DNA of 64,000 nt. Origin: Serinicoccus chungangensis (GTDB lineage: Bacteria > Actinomycetota > Actinomycetes > Actinomycetales > Dermatophilaceae). Position 1 is the first letter of the stretch. Each line of letters opens with the position of its first letter. Of the stretch, positions 1-8,838 are shown one piece after another. Under the pieces are notes generated by a model, which did not search any database, was not told the DNA's origin, and was given only the letters and a program-made list of their open reading frames with translations. Made by a program: the position numbers and the translations under genes. Location: contig NZ_CP040887.1 in the NCBI RefSeq assembly GCF_006337125.1, forward strand, positions 1,674,001 through 1,738,000, read 5' to 3'.

Positions 1-1
1 C

Positions 2-553
2 AAGGCCATGCTCGAGGCGGGCATCCGCGACGTCCGCAACCAGGGCGTGCTCATGCGGGGGGTCAACGACACGTCCGCGCAGCTGCTCGACCTGTGCTTC
101 GCCATGTCCGACGAGGCCATGATCACGCCGTACTACTTCTACATGTGCGACATGATCCCCTTCAGCGAGCACTGGCGGGTCTCGCTCGGCCACGCCCAGC
201 ACCTGCAGCACTCGATGCTGGGCTACCTGCCGGGCTTCGCCACGCCGCGCATCGTCTGCGACGTGCCCTTCGTCGGGAAGCGATGGGTCCACCAGGTCGA
301 CACCTACGACACCGAGCGCGGGATCTCCTACTGGCGCAAGAACTACCGCACCTCCATCGAGGGCGAGGACGTCGACGTGACCAGCGCCGAGTACGTCTAC
401 TACGACCCCATCGACACCCTGCCCGCCAGCGGTCAGGACTGGTGGCGTCGTGAGGCCGCCGAGGTGCACGGCACCGACGAGGCCGGCCAGCAGGAGAAGG
501 CCGAGGAGGCCGCGGCCGCCTCGCGCCGCGCCTCGGTGGACCAGCTCGCCTGA
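2..553 (+). CDS. KamA-family radical SAM protein (lysine 2,3-aminomutase-like), C-terminal part
   Basis: Partial: the reading frame is open from base 2 and the start lies before the window. The visible 183 residues match the C-terminal half of the KamA family: the barrel strand NQGVLMRGVND, then PYYFYMCDMIP, then GFATPRIVCDVPFVGKRW, where the family keeps the PLP-binding lysine in a G-K motif. The radical SAM CxxxCxxC cluster motif would be upstream and cannot be checked. Family members use SAM, a 4Fe-4S cluster and PLP for 1,2-amino shifts. The tail after the PLP motif (HQVDTYDTERGISYWRKNY onward) is longer than in clostridial lysine aminomutase, so substrate is uncertain. The stop is TGA at 551-553; the next gene follows about 80 bp later on the same strand. 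Confidence 0.85.
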   Translation, partial: KAMLEAGIRDVRNQGVLMRGVNDTSAQLLDLCFAMSDEAMITPYYFYMCDMIPFSEHWRVSLGHAQHLQHSMLGYLPGFATPRIVCDVPFVGKRWVHQVDTYDTERGISYWRKNYRTSIEGEDVDVTSAEYVYYDPIDTLPASGQDWWRREAAEVHGTDEAGQQEKAEEAAAASRRASVDQLA

Positions 554-632
554 CCCCACCGGAGGGCGCCCGGGGCAGGCCAGGGGACCTCCCGGACGCC
601 GCCGCGGGCCGGCGACGGCATACCCTCCCTCC

Positions 633-1130
633 GTGGCCAGGAAGAAGTCCGGCGGCGGCACGCCGGCGACCGTCGTGCTGGACCGCGCCGGCATCCCCTA
701 CGTCCTGCGCGGCTACGAACACGACCCCGCGGTGCGGTCGTTCGGGCTGGAGGCGGCCGAGGCCCTGGGCGTCGACCCGGAGCGTGTCCTCAAGACGCTG
801 CTGGTGCAGGGCGAGGACGGTCTGGGCGTCGGGATCGTGCCCGTCGTGGCGCAGCTGGACCTCAAGGCCGTGGCGGCGGCGCTGGGCGTGAAGAAGGTCG
901 CCATGGCCGACCCCCGGGCGGCCGAGCGCGCGACGGGCTACGTCGTGGGCGGGATCAGCCCGCTCGGTCAGAAGAAGGCGCTGCCCACGGTCCTCGACAG
1001 CTCCGCGCTGGGGTATGACGCGGTGCTGGTCAGCGGGGGCCGGCGCGGCCTGGACCTCGAGCTGGCGCCGGCAGACCTGGTCGCGGTGACGTCGGCCACG
1101 GTCGCGGCGATCGCCCGCGAGGGCCGCTGA
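633..1130 (+). CDS. ybaK: Cys-tRNA(Pro)/Cys-tRNA(Cys) deacylase, YbaK/EbsC type
   Basis: A 165-residue protein close to the usual YbaK length of about 160. Visible family motifs are LKTLLVQ near residue 50, holding the conserved lysine used in YbaK, and GYVVGGISPLGQKKALPTVLD near residues 105-125. YbaK hydrolyses mischarged Cys-tRNA(Pro) in trans to prolyl-tRNA synthetase. The GTG start at 633 was chosen because the conserved domain begins directly after it and a TACCCT hexamer at 621-626 lies 6 nt upstream, the leaderless pattern seen in many genes here. Upstream in-frame codons run through the promoter and have no homology. A second, different YbaK-domain protein is encoded near 59 kb. Confidence 0.9.
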   Translation: MARKKSGGGTPATVVLDRAGIPYVLRGYEHDPAVRSFGLEAAEALGVDPERVLKTLLVQGEDGLGVGIVPVVAQLDLKAVAAALGVKKVAMADPRAAERATGYVVGGISPLGQKKALPTVLDSSALGYDAVLVSGGRRGLDLELAPADLVAVTSATVAAIAREGR

Positions 1131-1136
1131 GCCGAC

Positions 1137-1150
1137 GGTCGTCGACGACC
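1137..1150. terminator. 14-bp perfect palindrome between convergent genes
   Basis: GGTCGTCGACGACC lies 7 bp after the ybaK stop and 38 bp from the stop of the convergent Lrp-type gene. It can form a short hairpin in either transcript but has no U-tract, so a terminator role is only inferred. Confidence 0.3.
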
Positions 1151-1188
1151 CTCCGGCGTCGTGCCCGGGGAACGCCGCCGCGCCCGGG

Positions 1189-1653
1189 TCAGGGGGTCGT
1201 GGGCAGCTCGTGCGGCAGGGCGCCCAGCCGGTCCTCCCAGGGCGTGGACAGCACGATCGTCGTGTTGGTCGAGCAGGAGCCCTCCTGCCGGATGCGGCCG
1301 AGCAGCTCCTCGAGGTCCTGCGGGCGGGGCACCCGGATGAGCAGGACGTAGTTCTCGTCGCCGGCGACCGACCAGCAGGCCACGATCTCCTCGATGTGGG
1401 CCAGCCGCTCCGGGATGTCGTCGTCGTCCGAGGGGTCGAAGGGGGTGACCGACATGAGGGCCGTGAGCGGCAGCCCCACCGACGCGTAGTCCACGACGGC
1501 GCGGTAGCCGGTGATGATGCCCCGCTCCTCGAGCCGCTTCACCCGCTGGTGCACCGCCGACGTGGACAGCCCCACCTGCCGCCCCAGGTCGGCGAAGCTG
1601 ATGCGACCGTCCTGCGCCAGGACGGTGACGATGTGGCGATCCAGCGGCTCCAT
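1189..1653 (-). CDS. Lrp/AsnC-family transcriptional regulator
   Basis: 154 residues, the standard size. Residues 1-60 form the AsnC-type helix-turn-helix (LDRHIVTVLAQDGRISFADLG, then a recognition helix with STSAVHQRVKRLEERGII). Residues 65-145 form the RAM/Lrp ligand-sensing domain (CWSVAGDENYVLLIRV). Such proteins form octamers that sense amino acids. The ATG has TAGGGT 7 nt upstream (1661-1666, minus strand), pointing to a leaderless mRNA. It is convergent with ybaK; upstream on the same strand lies a small membrane-protein gene. The effector cannot be deduced from sequence. Confidence 0.93.
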   Translation of the reverse strand: MEPLDRHIVTVLAQDGRISFADLGRQVGLSTSAVHQRVKRLEERGIITGYRAVVDYASVGLPLTALMSVTPFDPSDDDDIPERLAHIEEIVACWSVAGDENYVLLIRVPRPQDLEELLGRIRQEGSCSTNTTIVLSTPWEDRLGALPHELPTTP

Positions 1654-1663
1654 GGGGGCAACC

Positions 1664-1900
1664 CTAGTGCCGGGCGCCCCGCCCCCGGCGTCCGCCGCGC
1701 GTGGCCACGAGCAGCGCCGTCACCGCCGCCGCGAGCACCAGGGTGGGCAGGCTCAGCCGCAGCACCGCCGCGTAGTCCGGACCGGGCGGCCGGGTCAACG
1801 GGTTCTCCCCGGCGGCCGTGTCCCACCAGGGACCGAGGAGGAGAAACGCCGAGGCCAGCAGCACGCCGGTGAGGAGCGTGAGGGCGCGGCGCCGAGGCAT
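1664..1900 (-). CDS. Small two-helix membrane protein of unknown function
   Basis: 78 residues with two predicted transmembrane helices: about residues 5-25 (ALTLLTGVLLASAFLLLG) and 45-67 (LRLSLPTLVLAAAVTALLVA), joined by a polar loop, and a basic tail (RGGRRGRGARH). I do not recognise a named family. Support for a real gene: consistent G/C third positions, an ATG with TAGCGT 5 nt upstream, and placement between two genes with only 10 bp to the Lrp gene downstream. It may be co-transcribed with the regulator. Its start is only 35 bp from the divergent exonuclease start. Confidence 0.6.
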   Translation of the reverse strand: MPRRRALTLLTGVLLASAFLLLGPWWDTAAGENPLTRPPGPDYAAVLRLSLPTLVLAAAVTALLVATRGGRRGRGARH

Positions 1901-1905
1901 ACCTC

Positions 1906-1928
1906 ACGCTAACCCACCCCACTAGGGT
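1906..1928. promoter_or_regulatory. Two divergent leaderless -10 elements in a 35-bp gap
   Basis: The gap between divergent starts at 1900 (minus) and 1936 (plus) contains TAGCGT on the minus strand (1906-1911) and TAGGGT on the plus strand (1923-1928), 5 and 7 nt from their start codons. Any -35 element of one promoter must lie inside the other promoter or gene, so the two probably interfere. A GGCATACC octamer spans 1896-1903. Confidence 0.55.
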
Positions 1929-1935
1929 GAGGCGC

Positions 1936-2904
1936 ATGACGACCTCCACCGAGGCGACCGCGGGTGCCGACGTCGCAGCGCCGCAGCTGCTCCTGCTCGA
2001 CACCGCCTCGCTGTACTTCCGGGCGTTCTACGGGATGAAGGACCTGCGGGAGGCGCCCGACGGGACGCCGACCAACGCCGTGCGCGGGCTGCTCGACATG
2101 ATCGCCACGCTCGTGGGCCGCTTCTCCCCCACCCACCTGGCCTGCTGCTGGGACGACGACTGGCGCCCGGAGTTCCGCGTCCAGGCCATCCCCTCCTACA
2201 AGTCTCACCGTCTGGTCGAGGGTTCGGAGGACAAGGAGGAGGCTCCACCTGAGCTCGAGGTCCAGGTGCCGATCCTGCGCCGGGCGCTCGAGGCGGTCGG
2301 CATCCCGGTGCTGGGGGCGCCGGGCTACGAGGCCGACGACGTCATCGGCACGCTCACCGCGCGGCACCGCGGGCGCCTGCCCGTGGGGGTCGTGACGGGT
2401 GACCGCGACCTCTTCCAGCTCGTGGACGACGGCGCCGGGGTCACGGTGGTCTACACCGCCAAGCAGGGCGTGCGCGACGCCGAGGAGATCCACCAGACCG
2501 ACCTGCTCCGGCGGTATGCCGTGCCGACCGGACGCGCGTACGCCGAGATGTCCATGCTGCGGGGGGACACCTCCGACGGGCTCCCGGGTGTGAAGGGCAT
2601 CGGCGAGAAGACCGCCGCCGCGCTCATCGAGCAGTACGGCACCCTCGCGGCGCTGCGCGAGGCGGTGGACTCCGGCGACCCGGCCATCAAGGGGGCGAGG
2701 CGCTCCAACCTCGAGGCCGGTGCGGACTACCTCGACGCCGCGCCCCGGGTGGTCCTCGTGGCCCACGACGCCCCTGTGGCCGACGTGCCGCTCACCCTCC
2801 CCCGGGCGCTGGCCGACCCCGGGACCCTGCAGCAGCTCGTCGAGACCTACGACCTGGGCAACCCGGTCTCCCGGCTGCTCGCCGCCCTGCGCATCGCGCC
2901 CTGA
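1936..2904 (+). CDS. Stand-alone 5'-3' exonuclease / flap nuclease (Pol I N-domain type)
   Basis: 322 residues, the size of the 5' nuclease domain of DNA polymerase I without polymerase. Metal-binding acidic clusters are visible (LLLDTASLYFRAFYG at the N-terminus, GYEADDVIGTL, VVTGDRDLFQLVDD), followed by the helix-3-turn-helix DNA-binding region SDGLPGVKGIGEKTAAALI. It should remove 5' flaps and RNA primers during repair or replication, as ExoIX or FEN-like proteins do. The ATG at 1936 is preferred over an in-frame GTG at 1927 because TAGGGT at 1923-1928 is 7 nt upstream of the ATG and overlaps the earlier codon. Confidence 0.93.
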   Translation: MTTSTEATAGADVAAPQLLLLDTASLYFRAFYGMKDLREAPDGTPTNAVRGLLDMIATLVGRFSPTHLACCWDDDWRPEFRVQAIPSYKSHRLVEGSEDKEEAPPELEVQVPILRRALEAVGIPVLGAPGYEADDVIGTLTARHRGRLPVGVVTGDRDLFQLVDDGAGVTVVYTAKQGVRDAEEIHQTDLLRRYAVPTGRAYAEMSMLRGDTSDGLPGVKGIGEKTAAALIEQYGTLAALREAVDSGDPAIKGARRSNLEAGADYLDAAPRVVLVAHDAPVADVPLTLPRALADPGTLQQLVETYDLGNPVSRLLAALRIAP

Positions 2905-2953
2905 GCCGCCGCGGTCCAGGCACCCCCCAGGTCGGCGGCCTACCGTGGGCTCG

Positions 2954-3586
2954 GTGACCACCCGTACGACGCCGGACCCGGGGCCCCTGCTGGTCGACGA
3001 CCCGAGCCCGGTCGGGTGGCCGACCGGGTTGATGCTGCTCGGGGGCCTGGGGTTCGTGTCCGTCTACGTCGTCGCGGTGCTCAGCACCCGCGGCCAGAGC
3101 CTCGACACCGGCCTCATGGAGGCCGCGACCGTCACCGGCGACCGGCACGACCTGCTCAGCAGCCTCCTGCCCGACCCCTACCTCCTCCTGGGCGTCGCGC
3201 TCGGGCTCGGTGCGCTGGCGCTGCTGCGCGACCTGCGGACCGGGCTCGCGGTGCTCGTCGCGGTGCCGCTGCTCGTCGCCTCGACCCAGGTGCTCAAGGA
3301 CGTGCTGCCCCGGCCGCACCTCGCCGACCCCTGGGCCATGGCCAACTCCCTGCCGAGCGGCCACACCGGTGCGGCCCTCGCGCTGGCGCTCGCCCTGGTG
3401 CTGGTGAGCCCACGCCGCCTGCGGCCCCTGGCGGCGGTGGTCGGCACCGGTGTCAGCGCGTGGATGGGGGCCCTCGTCGTGATGCTGGGCTACCACCGGC
3501 CCAGCGACGTGCTGGCCTCGATGCTCCTCGCCGTGGGCGCCGGCGGCCTGGCCCTGCTGGTGCGCGGGAGCCGCGCGGCCCGCTGA
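2954..3586 (+). CDS. PAP2-superfamily membrane phosphatase
   Basis: 210 residues with about five to six transmembrane helices. The three PAP2 signature motifs are present: KDVLPRP, then NSLPSGHTGAALAL, then GYHRPSDVLAS, which supply the phosphate-binding Arg/Lys and the two catalytic histidines. The family dephosphorylates lipid phosphates such as phosphatidic acid or undecaprenyl pyrophosphate. GTG at 2954 was chosen because TACCGT at 2941-2946 precedes it by 7 nt; GTG at 2945 is in frame but overlaps that hexamer. The substrate is not deducible. Confidence 0.9.
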   Translation: MTTRTTPDPGPLLVDDPSPVGWPTGLMLLGGLGFVSVYVVAVLSTRGQSLDTGLMEAATVTGDRHDLLSSLLPDPYLLLGVALGLGALALLRDLRTGLAVLVAVPLLVASTQVLKDVLPRPHLADPWAMANSLPSGHTGAALALALALVLVSPRRLRPLAAVVGTGVSAWMGALVVMLGYHRPSDVLASMLLAVGAGGLALLVRGSRAAR

Positions 3587-3620
3587 TCCCGGCGGGTCCC
3601 GCCGAGGAGACCCCGCCGGC

Positions 3621-4826
3621 TCAGCCGACCCGCTCGAACACCGCGGCCAGGCCCTGACCGCCGCCGATGCACATGGTCTCGAGGGCGTAGCGGCCCTCGC
3701 GGCGCCGCAGCTCGTGCGCCATGGTCGCGAGGATCCGGGCCCCGGTCGCGCCGACCGGGTGCCCCAGCGAGATGCCGGACCCGTTGACGTTGAGCCGGTC
3801 CCACGCCGACGGGTCCTCCATGCCCCACGCCCGCAGCACGGCGAGCGCCTGCGCGGCGAACGCCTCGTTGAGCTCGACCAGGTCCAGGTCGGCGAGGGTG
3901 AGGCCGGCCCGCTCGAGCGCCGTCGCGCTCGCCGGGACGGGGCCGATGCCCATGGTCTCGGGCGCGACACCGGCGACGGCCCATGACCGCAGCGCCAGCA
4001 TCGGGTCGAGGCCCAGCCCGTCGGCCCGCTCGCGGGTCGTGACGACGCACAGCGCGGCGGCGTCGTTCTGGCCGCTGGCGTTGCCGGCGGTCACCGTGGC
4101 CTCCGGGTCCTGGCGGCCCAGGATCGGGCGCAGCCCGGCCAGGGTGTCGACGGTCGTGTCGGGGCGGATGTGCTCGTCGGTGTCCACGGTGGTGGCGCCC
4201 CGTCGGCCGGGGACCTGCACCGGCACGATCTCGTCGGCGAAGCGCCCCTCCCGCTGCGCCGCCGCTGCCACCCGGTGGGAGCGCTGCGCCAGCTCGTCCT
4301 GCGCCTCCCGGGAGATGCCGTGCTCGCGCCGGAGGTTCTCGGCCGTCTCGATCATCCCACCCGGGATGGGGTGGCGCTCACCTCCGGCGGTGGACCGGGC
4401 CCGGGCGAGCCGGTCGGCCAGCTCGACCCCCGCCCGCACCCCCTGGCGCAGCAGGGCGTAGTGCTCCACCTGGCTCATCGACTCCGCTCCCCCGGCCACG
4501 ACCAGCCGGCTCCCCCCGCTGGCGACCTGGCCGGCCGCGGTGAGGACCGCCTGCAGGCCGGACCCGCAGCGCCGGTCGAGCTGCATACCCGGTGCGGAGT
4601 CGAGCCCGGTGTTGAGCGCGAGGATCCGACCGAGTGCGGGGATCTCCCCGGAGGGGTTGGCGTTGCCGACGACGACGTCGTCGACCTGGCCGTCCTGCAG
4701 GCCGGTCCGCTCGAGCAGCGCGGCGAGCAGCTGGGTGCCGAGGTCGGCGGCCGACAGCGGGGCGAGGCTGCCGAGGAACCCCCCGACCGGGGTGCGCAGG
4801 GGCGAGCAGATGACGATCTCGGGCAT
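3621..4826 (-). CDS. Acetyl-CoA acetyltransferase (thiolase)
   Basis: 401 residues, typical of biosynthetic/degradative thiolases. The nucleophile is C87 in RRCGSGLQAV; the C-terminal active-site motifs are NVNGSGISLGHPVGATGAR and CIGGGQGLAAVFE. It condenses or cleaves acetoacetyl-CoA or longer 3-ketoacyl-CoA; chain-length preference is not clear. The ATG has TAGAGT 6 nt upstream. The promoter region immediately upstream carries seven 22-bp tandem repeats (4843-4996). The gene is convergent with the PAP2 gene. No other beta-oxidation gene is nearby. Confidence 0.95.
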   Translation of the reverse strand: MPEIVICSPLRTPVGGFLGSLAPLSAADLGTQLLAALLERTGLQDGQVDDVVVGNANPSGEIPALGRILALNTGLDSAPGMQLDRRCGSGLQAVLTAAGQVASGGSRLVVAGGAESMSQVEHYALLRQGVRAGVELADRLARARSTAGGERHPIPGGMIETAENLRREHGISREAQDELAQRSHRVAAAAQREGRFADEIVPVQVPGRRGATTVDTDEHIRPDTTVDTLAGLRPILGRQDPEATVTAGNASGQNDAAALCVVTTRERADGLGLDPMLALRSWAVAGVAPETMGIGPVPASATALERAGLTLADLDLVELNEAFAAQALAVLRAWGMEDPSAWDRLNVNGSGISLGHPVGATGARILATMAHELRRREGRYALETMCIGGGQGLAAVFERVG

Positions 4827-4842
4827 GGCCGCACTCTAACCG

Positions 4843-4996
4843 CGCGTCCGGTGCGGTCGGACGGCGCGTCCGGTGCGGTCGGACGGCGCGTCCGGTGCGG
4901 TCGGACGGCGCGTCCGGTGCGGTCGGGGGGCGCGTCCGGTGGGGTCGGGGGGCGCGTCCGGTGGGGTCGGGGGGCGCGTCCGGTGCGGTCGGGTCG
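4843..4996. repeat. Seven tandem 22-bp repeats upstream of thiolase
   Basis: Units start at 4843, 4865, 4887, 4909, 4931, 4953 and 4975. The unit begins CGCGTCCGGTGCGGTCGG and ends ACGG in the first copies, changing to GGGG in copies 4-6. The array fills almost the whole gap between helY (stop at 5001) and the thiolase start (4826), both on the minus strand. Reverse-complemented, each unit is a 13-bp CGCACCGGACGCG core plus 9 bp; the same core with the same 22-bp period recurs at 41367-41423. Confidence 0.9.
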
Positions 4997-5000
4997 CGTG

Positions 5001-7935
5001 TCAGTCGAGACGGTCGGCGGCGACGACGCCGCGCAGCATCGCCGCCGAGGCGCGGCGGGCCGTGGCCGCGACGTCCTCGTCGGCGGCGTGGGTGATCTGA
5101 CCGAGGAGGTCGACGACCTGCTTGGCCCGGCGCACGAAGTCCCCGGCCGACAGGTCGCCCGAGCGCAGCACCTCCTCCAGCCCGCGGCCGGAGGCCCAGC
5201 GGTGCACCATCCAGGTGATGCCGGGGTCGAGCTCACGGTCGCCGGTGAGGTTGTGCGCGAGCTTGCCGGCCTGCACCTCGGTCCAGATCGAGCCCATCTC
5301 GCCCAACGCCTCGGCCACCTCCACGCTCGGGGTCGGCGGGTCGCCCGGCTCGTCGCCGCGCGACTCGTGCACGAGCGCGGAGACGACGGACGCGAGGTCG
5401 GCCGGGGTGAGCCGGCGCCACGTCCCCCGGCGCAGCGCCTCGGCGGCGACGAGGTCGAGCTCGGTGTAGATGCGGCGCAGCCGCTGGCCCTCCCCGGTCA
5501 CCTCCTGCCCGTCCTCGCTGAGGTAGCCCATGGCGGACAGCAGGTCGCAGATCCGCTCGAAGGTCGCCGCCAGGGTGTTCGTGCGGTGGGTCACCCGCCG
5601 CTGCAGGTCGTCGGTCTCCTTGCGCAGCGTCCACCACCGTGCCGCCCACCGCGCGTGGTCCTCGCGCTCGGGGCAGCTGTGGCAGGGGTGCGCGGCCAGG
5701 GCCGCCCGCAGCTCGTCGACCTGCGCCTGCGTCCCCTCCGGTATGCCGTCCCGCCCGCGCCCTGACGCCGTCCGCCCGGGCACCGGCTCGTGGACGGTGG
5801 AGCGCAGGGCCGCGGCGAGGTCCTTGCGCGCCTTGGGGCTGCGCTCGTTGAAGTGCTTGGGCACCGTGAGGGTGCCGATGACCTCGGGCACGTCCCGGAA
5901 GCCCGGGATGGTCAGCCGCTGCACCCGACCGCTGGACGTGACGACCGTCGGCTCCGGGCCGGCGCCACGGGCGCCGCGGACGACCACCGCCATCGTGCCG
6001 TGCCGGCCGCCGTCGAGCTGGATGACCTGGCCGCGCTCGAGCTCCTCCAGCGCCCGGCCGATGTCGCTGCGCCGCTGGGCCTGGCGCGTGCGGGCGGCCT
6101 TCTTCTCGACCTCCGAGAGCTGGTGACGCAGCCGGCCGTACTCCCGGAAGTCCCCGCGGTCGCAGACCATGGACTCGGCATACCCCTCCAGCGCCTCGGT
6201 GTTGTAGCGGATCTGGGTGGTGAGCCCGACGACGGACCGGTCGGCCTGGAACTGCGCGAAGCTCGCCTGGAGCAGCTCGTGCGCGCGGTCGCGGCCGTAC
6301 TGCGCGACGAGGTTGACGGCCATGTTGGAGCTGGGGCGGAAGGAGCTGCGCAGCGGGTAGGTGCGGGTCGAGGCCAGCCCGGCGACGTCCATGGGGTCGG
6401 TGCCGCGCCGCCACAGCACCACGGCGTGTCCCTCGACGTCGATGCCGCGACGCCCGGCCCGGCCGGTGAGCTGGGTGTACTCCGCCGGCGTGACCGGGGC
6501 GTGCTCCTCGCCGTTGAACTTCACCAGCTTCTCCAGCACCACGGTGCGGGCCGGCATGTTGATGCCCAGGGCCAGGGTCTCGGTCGCGAAGACCGAGCGC
6601 ACCTGCCCCGGCGGTGAAGAGCTCCTCGACGATCTCGCGGAAGAGCGGCAGCATCCCGGCGTGGTGCGCGGCGTAGCCGCGCGAGAGCCCTTCCACGAAG
6701 TCGCGGTAGCCCAGGACCCCCAGGTCGGCCGGGTCGACCTCGGCGACCCGCTCGGCGACCAGCGCCCGGATGGTCTGCCCCTGCTCCTCCGGGATGAGCC
6801 GGGTGCCGCGGCCGAGCAGCTGCTGCACCGCACCGTCGCAGCCGGCGCGGCTGAAGATGAAGGTGATGGCCGGCAGCAGGCCGTCGCGGTCGAGCCGGTC
6901 GATGACCTGCGCCCGGCTCGCCACTCCCCCGGGCAGCGACCCGCGGGAGAAGCCCGCGTCTCCCCCGCCGCCGGTGCCCCCGCCGGCGCCCCGGGCGTCG
7001 TCGTAGCGCCGGGACCGACCGGTGTGCCGCCCGCCCCGCTGGTCGCGACGGTCACCCCCGCGTCCCCCGCCCGAGCGACCGCGCCCGCGCGGCTCGCCCC
7101 GTCGGCCCCGCGGGCCACCGGGGTCGTCGCGTCGCCACCCGCCGTCGGCCCGCGCCGAGCGCTCGGCCGCGGAGATGCCCTGCAGCAGCTCGGGGTTGAC
7201 CCGGGTGGTGCCGTCGACGCCCGGAGCCGCGCGCAGCCCGTCGGTGACGAAGAGGTCGTAGAGCCGCTGGCCGACCATCATGTGCTGCCACAGCGGCACC
7301 GGCCGGTGCTCGGAGACGATGACCCGCAACGAGTCGGCGTCGCCCCGCCCGCGCACCTGCCGCAGCCAGTCGCCGAACTCCTCGGCGTTGCTCACCGTCG
7401 CCGACAGCGAGATGACCTGCACCGACTCGGGCAGGTGGATGATGACCTCTTCCCAGACCGCGCCCCGCCACCGGTCGGCGAGGTAGTGGACCTCGTCCAT
7501 GATGACGAAGCCGAGCCCGGTGAGGGTCGGGGACGCGGCATACATCATGTTGCGCAGCACCTCGGTGGTCATGACGACCACCGGTGCCTCGCCGTTGATG
7601 GAGGCGTCCCCGGTGAGCAGCCCGACGTTGGCGGATCCGTGCCGCGCGACGAGGTCGTGGTACTTCTGGTTCGACAGCGCCTTGATCGGGGTCGTGTAGA
7701 AGGCCTTCCGGCCGGTCTCCAGGGCCAGCGCGACCGCGAACTCGCCGACCACCGTCTTGCCGGCACCGGTCGGCGCCGCGACGAGGACCCCGGCGCCGTC
7801 CTGGACGGCGTCGATGGCCTCACGCTGGAAGTCGTCGAGCTCCAGGCCGAGGGTCTCGGTGAACCGCCCCGCAGGGGTGGCGGCACGCGCGGCCCGGGCG
7901 CGCGAGGCGGCGTAGCGTTCGGCGGGGCTGGGCAT
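5001..7935 (-). pseudogene. helY: HelY/Ski2-like DEAD-box RNA helicase, single-base frameshift
   Basis: Superfamily 2 helicase of about 977 residues if the frame is repaired. The N-terminal part (from 7935) has Walker A APTGAGKT, the DEVH box in IMDEVHYLADRWRG, and SLSATVSNAEEFG; the C-terminal part (to 5001) has SVFATETLALGINMPARTVV and QLTGRAGRRGID, then a Mtr4/Ski2-like C-terminal domain. The frame changes at a CCCC run, 6606-6609: the protein should read FTAGQVRSVF, but one extra base gives FTAGAGALGL. Everything on both sides is intact, so a sequencing error is likely. An Arg/Gly-rich insert (about residues 240-305) looks like an RNA-binding RGG tract. The start has TAGCCT 7 nt upstream. 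tatCA are nearby, as in mycobacteria. Confidence 0.85.
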
Positions 7936-7950
7936 GCCACCCAGGCTACG

Positions 7951-8838
7951 TCAGCCCGGGACGACGACCCGCAGGCTGGCGGCGTCGACCCGGACGGTGA
8001 GCGGCAACGGTCCCAGCGGCTCCCCGTCGCCGTGGGCGACCACGTCGGCCGGCCCCTCGACCCGCACCTCGTGGGCGCGGGTCACCTCCACCGCCGGGTG
8101 CCCGGTATGCCGTCCCGCCCGCAGCGCGCGCAGCACCCCCAGCGCCTGGGCCGGGGTGACGGGGTGGACGAGCACGAGGTCGAGCTCGCCGTCGGAGGGG
8201 TCCGCGTCCGGGGCGATCGGCAGCCCGCCGCCGAAGAACGGCATCGACGCGGCGACCACGACCAGCGCCTCCAGCTCGCGGGTCCGGCCGTCCACCGTGA
8301 GCCGGTAGTGCAGCGGCGGCTGACGGCGCAGCAGCGCGATCTCGACCAGCGCCGAGAGGGTGTAGGACGCGGCACCCAGCCGCCGGGGCATCCGGTCGGC
8401 GCGGGCGTTGATCCGGGCCTCCAGCGCCCCGCAGACCGAGCCGAGCACCCGGCGGTCCAGGTCGGGCAGGAGCAGGGTGTCGACCGCGCGGGTGCGCCCG
8501 GCGAGGAGCACGTCGACGCACCGGGCCGGGTCCCGCGGCAGGCCCAGGCTGCGGGCGTTGTCGTTGCCGGTCCCCGCGGGCAGGATCCCGAGCGCCGTGG
8601 CGGTGCCCGCGCAGACGTCCGCCCCCAGGCTCACCAGCCCGTCCCCGCCGGCGACGGCCAGCACGTCGACGCCGTCGGCGACCAGCGCGGTGCTCGCGGC
8701 CCGGGCCTGCTCGAGCGTGCCTGCGGTCACCTGGACGACGTCGTGCCCGGCCGAGCGCAGGACCGCCGTGGCCGCCTCCCCCACCGCGGCCGCCCCGCCA
8801 CGGCCGGAGCGGCGGCCGTGCACGAGGGCATACCTCAT
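7951..8838 (-). CDS. Diacylglycerol kinase-family lipid kinase
   Basis: 295 residues. The catalytic-domain motifs are VLAVAGGDGLVSLGAD and LGILPAGTGNDNARSLGLP near residues 55-95, the NTP-binding signatures of DagK/YegS-type kinases. The C-terminal half has FGGGLPIAPDADPSDGELDLVLV, also typical. It probably phosphorylates diacylglycerol or a related lipid for phospholipid recycling. The ATG at 8838 overlaps the tatC stop in an ATGA, so it is translationally coupled to tatC. A GGCATACC octamer lies just inside the start (8827-8834), encoding part of MRYALVHG. helY starts 15 bp downstream. Confidence 0.92.
   Translation of the reverse strand: MRYALVHGRRSGRGGAAAVGEAATAVLRSAGHDVVQVTAGTLEQARAASTALVADGVDVLAVAGGDGLVSLGADVCAGTATALGILPAGTGNDNARSLGLPRDPARCVDVLLAGRTRAVDTLLLPDLDRRVLGSVCGALEARINARADRMPRRLGAASYTLSALVEIALLRRQPPLHYRLTVDGRTRELEALVVVAASMPFFGGGLPIAPDADPSDGELDLVLVHPVTPAQALGVLRALRAGRHTGHPAVEVTRAHEVRVEGPADVVAHGDGEPLGPLPLTVRVDAASLRVVVPG

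Noticed and set aside
4843..4996. CRISPR array
   Set aside because: The whole 22-bp unit repeats without unique spacers, and no cas genes are in the window.
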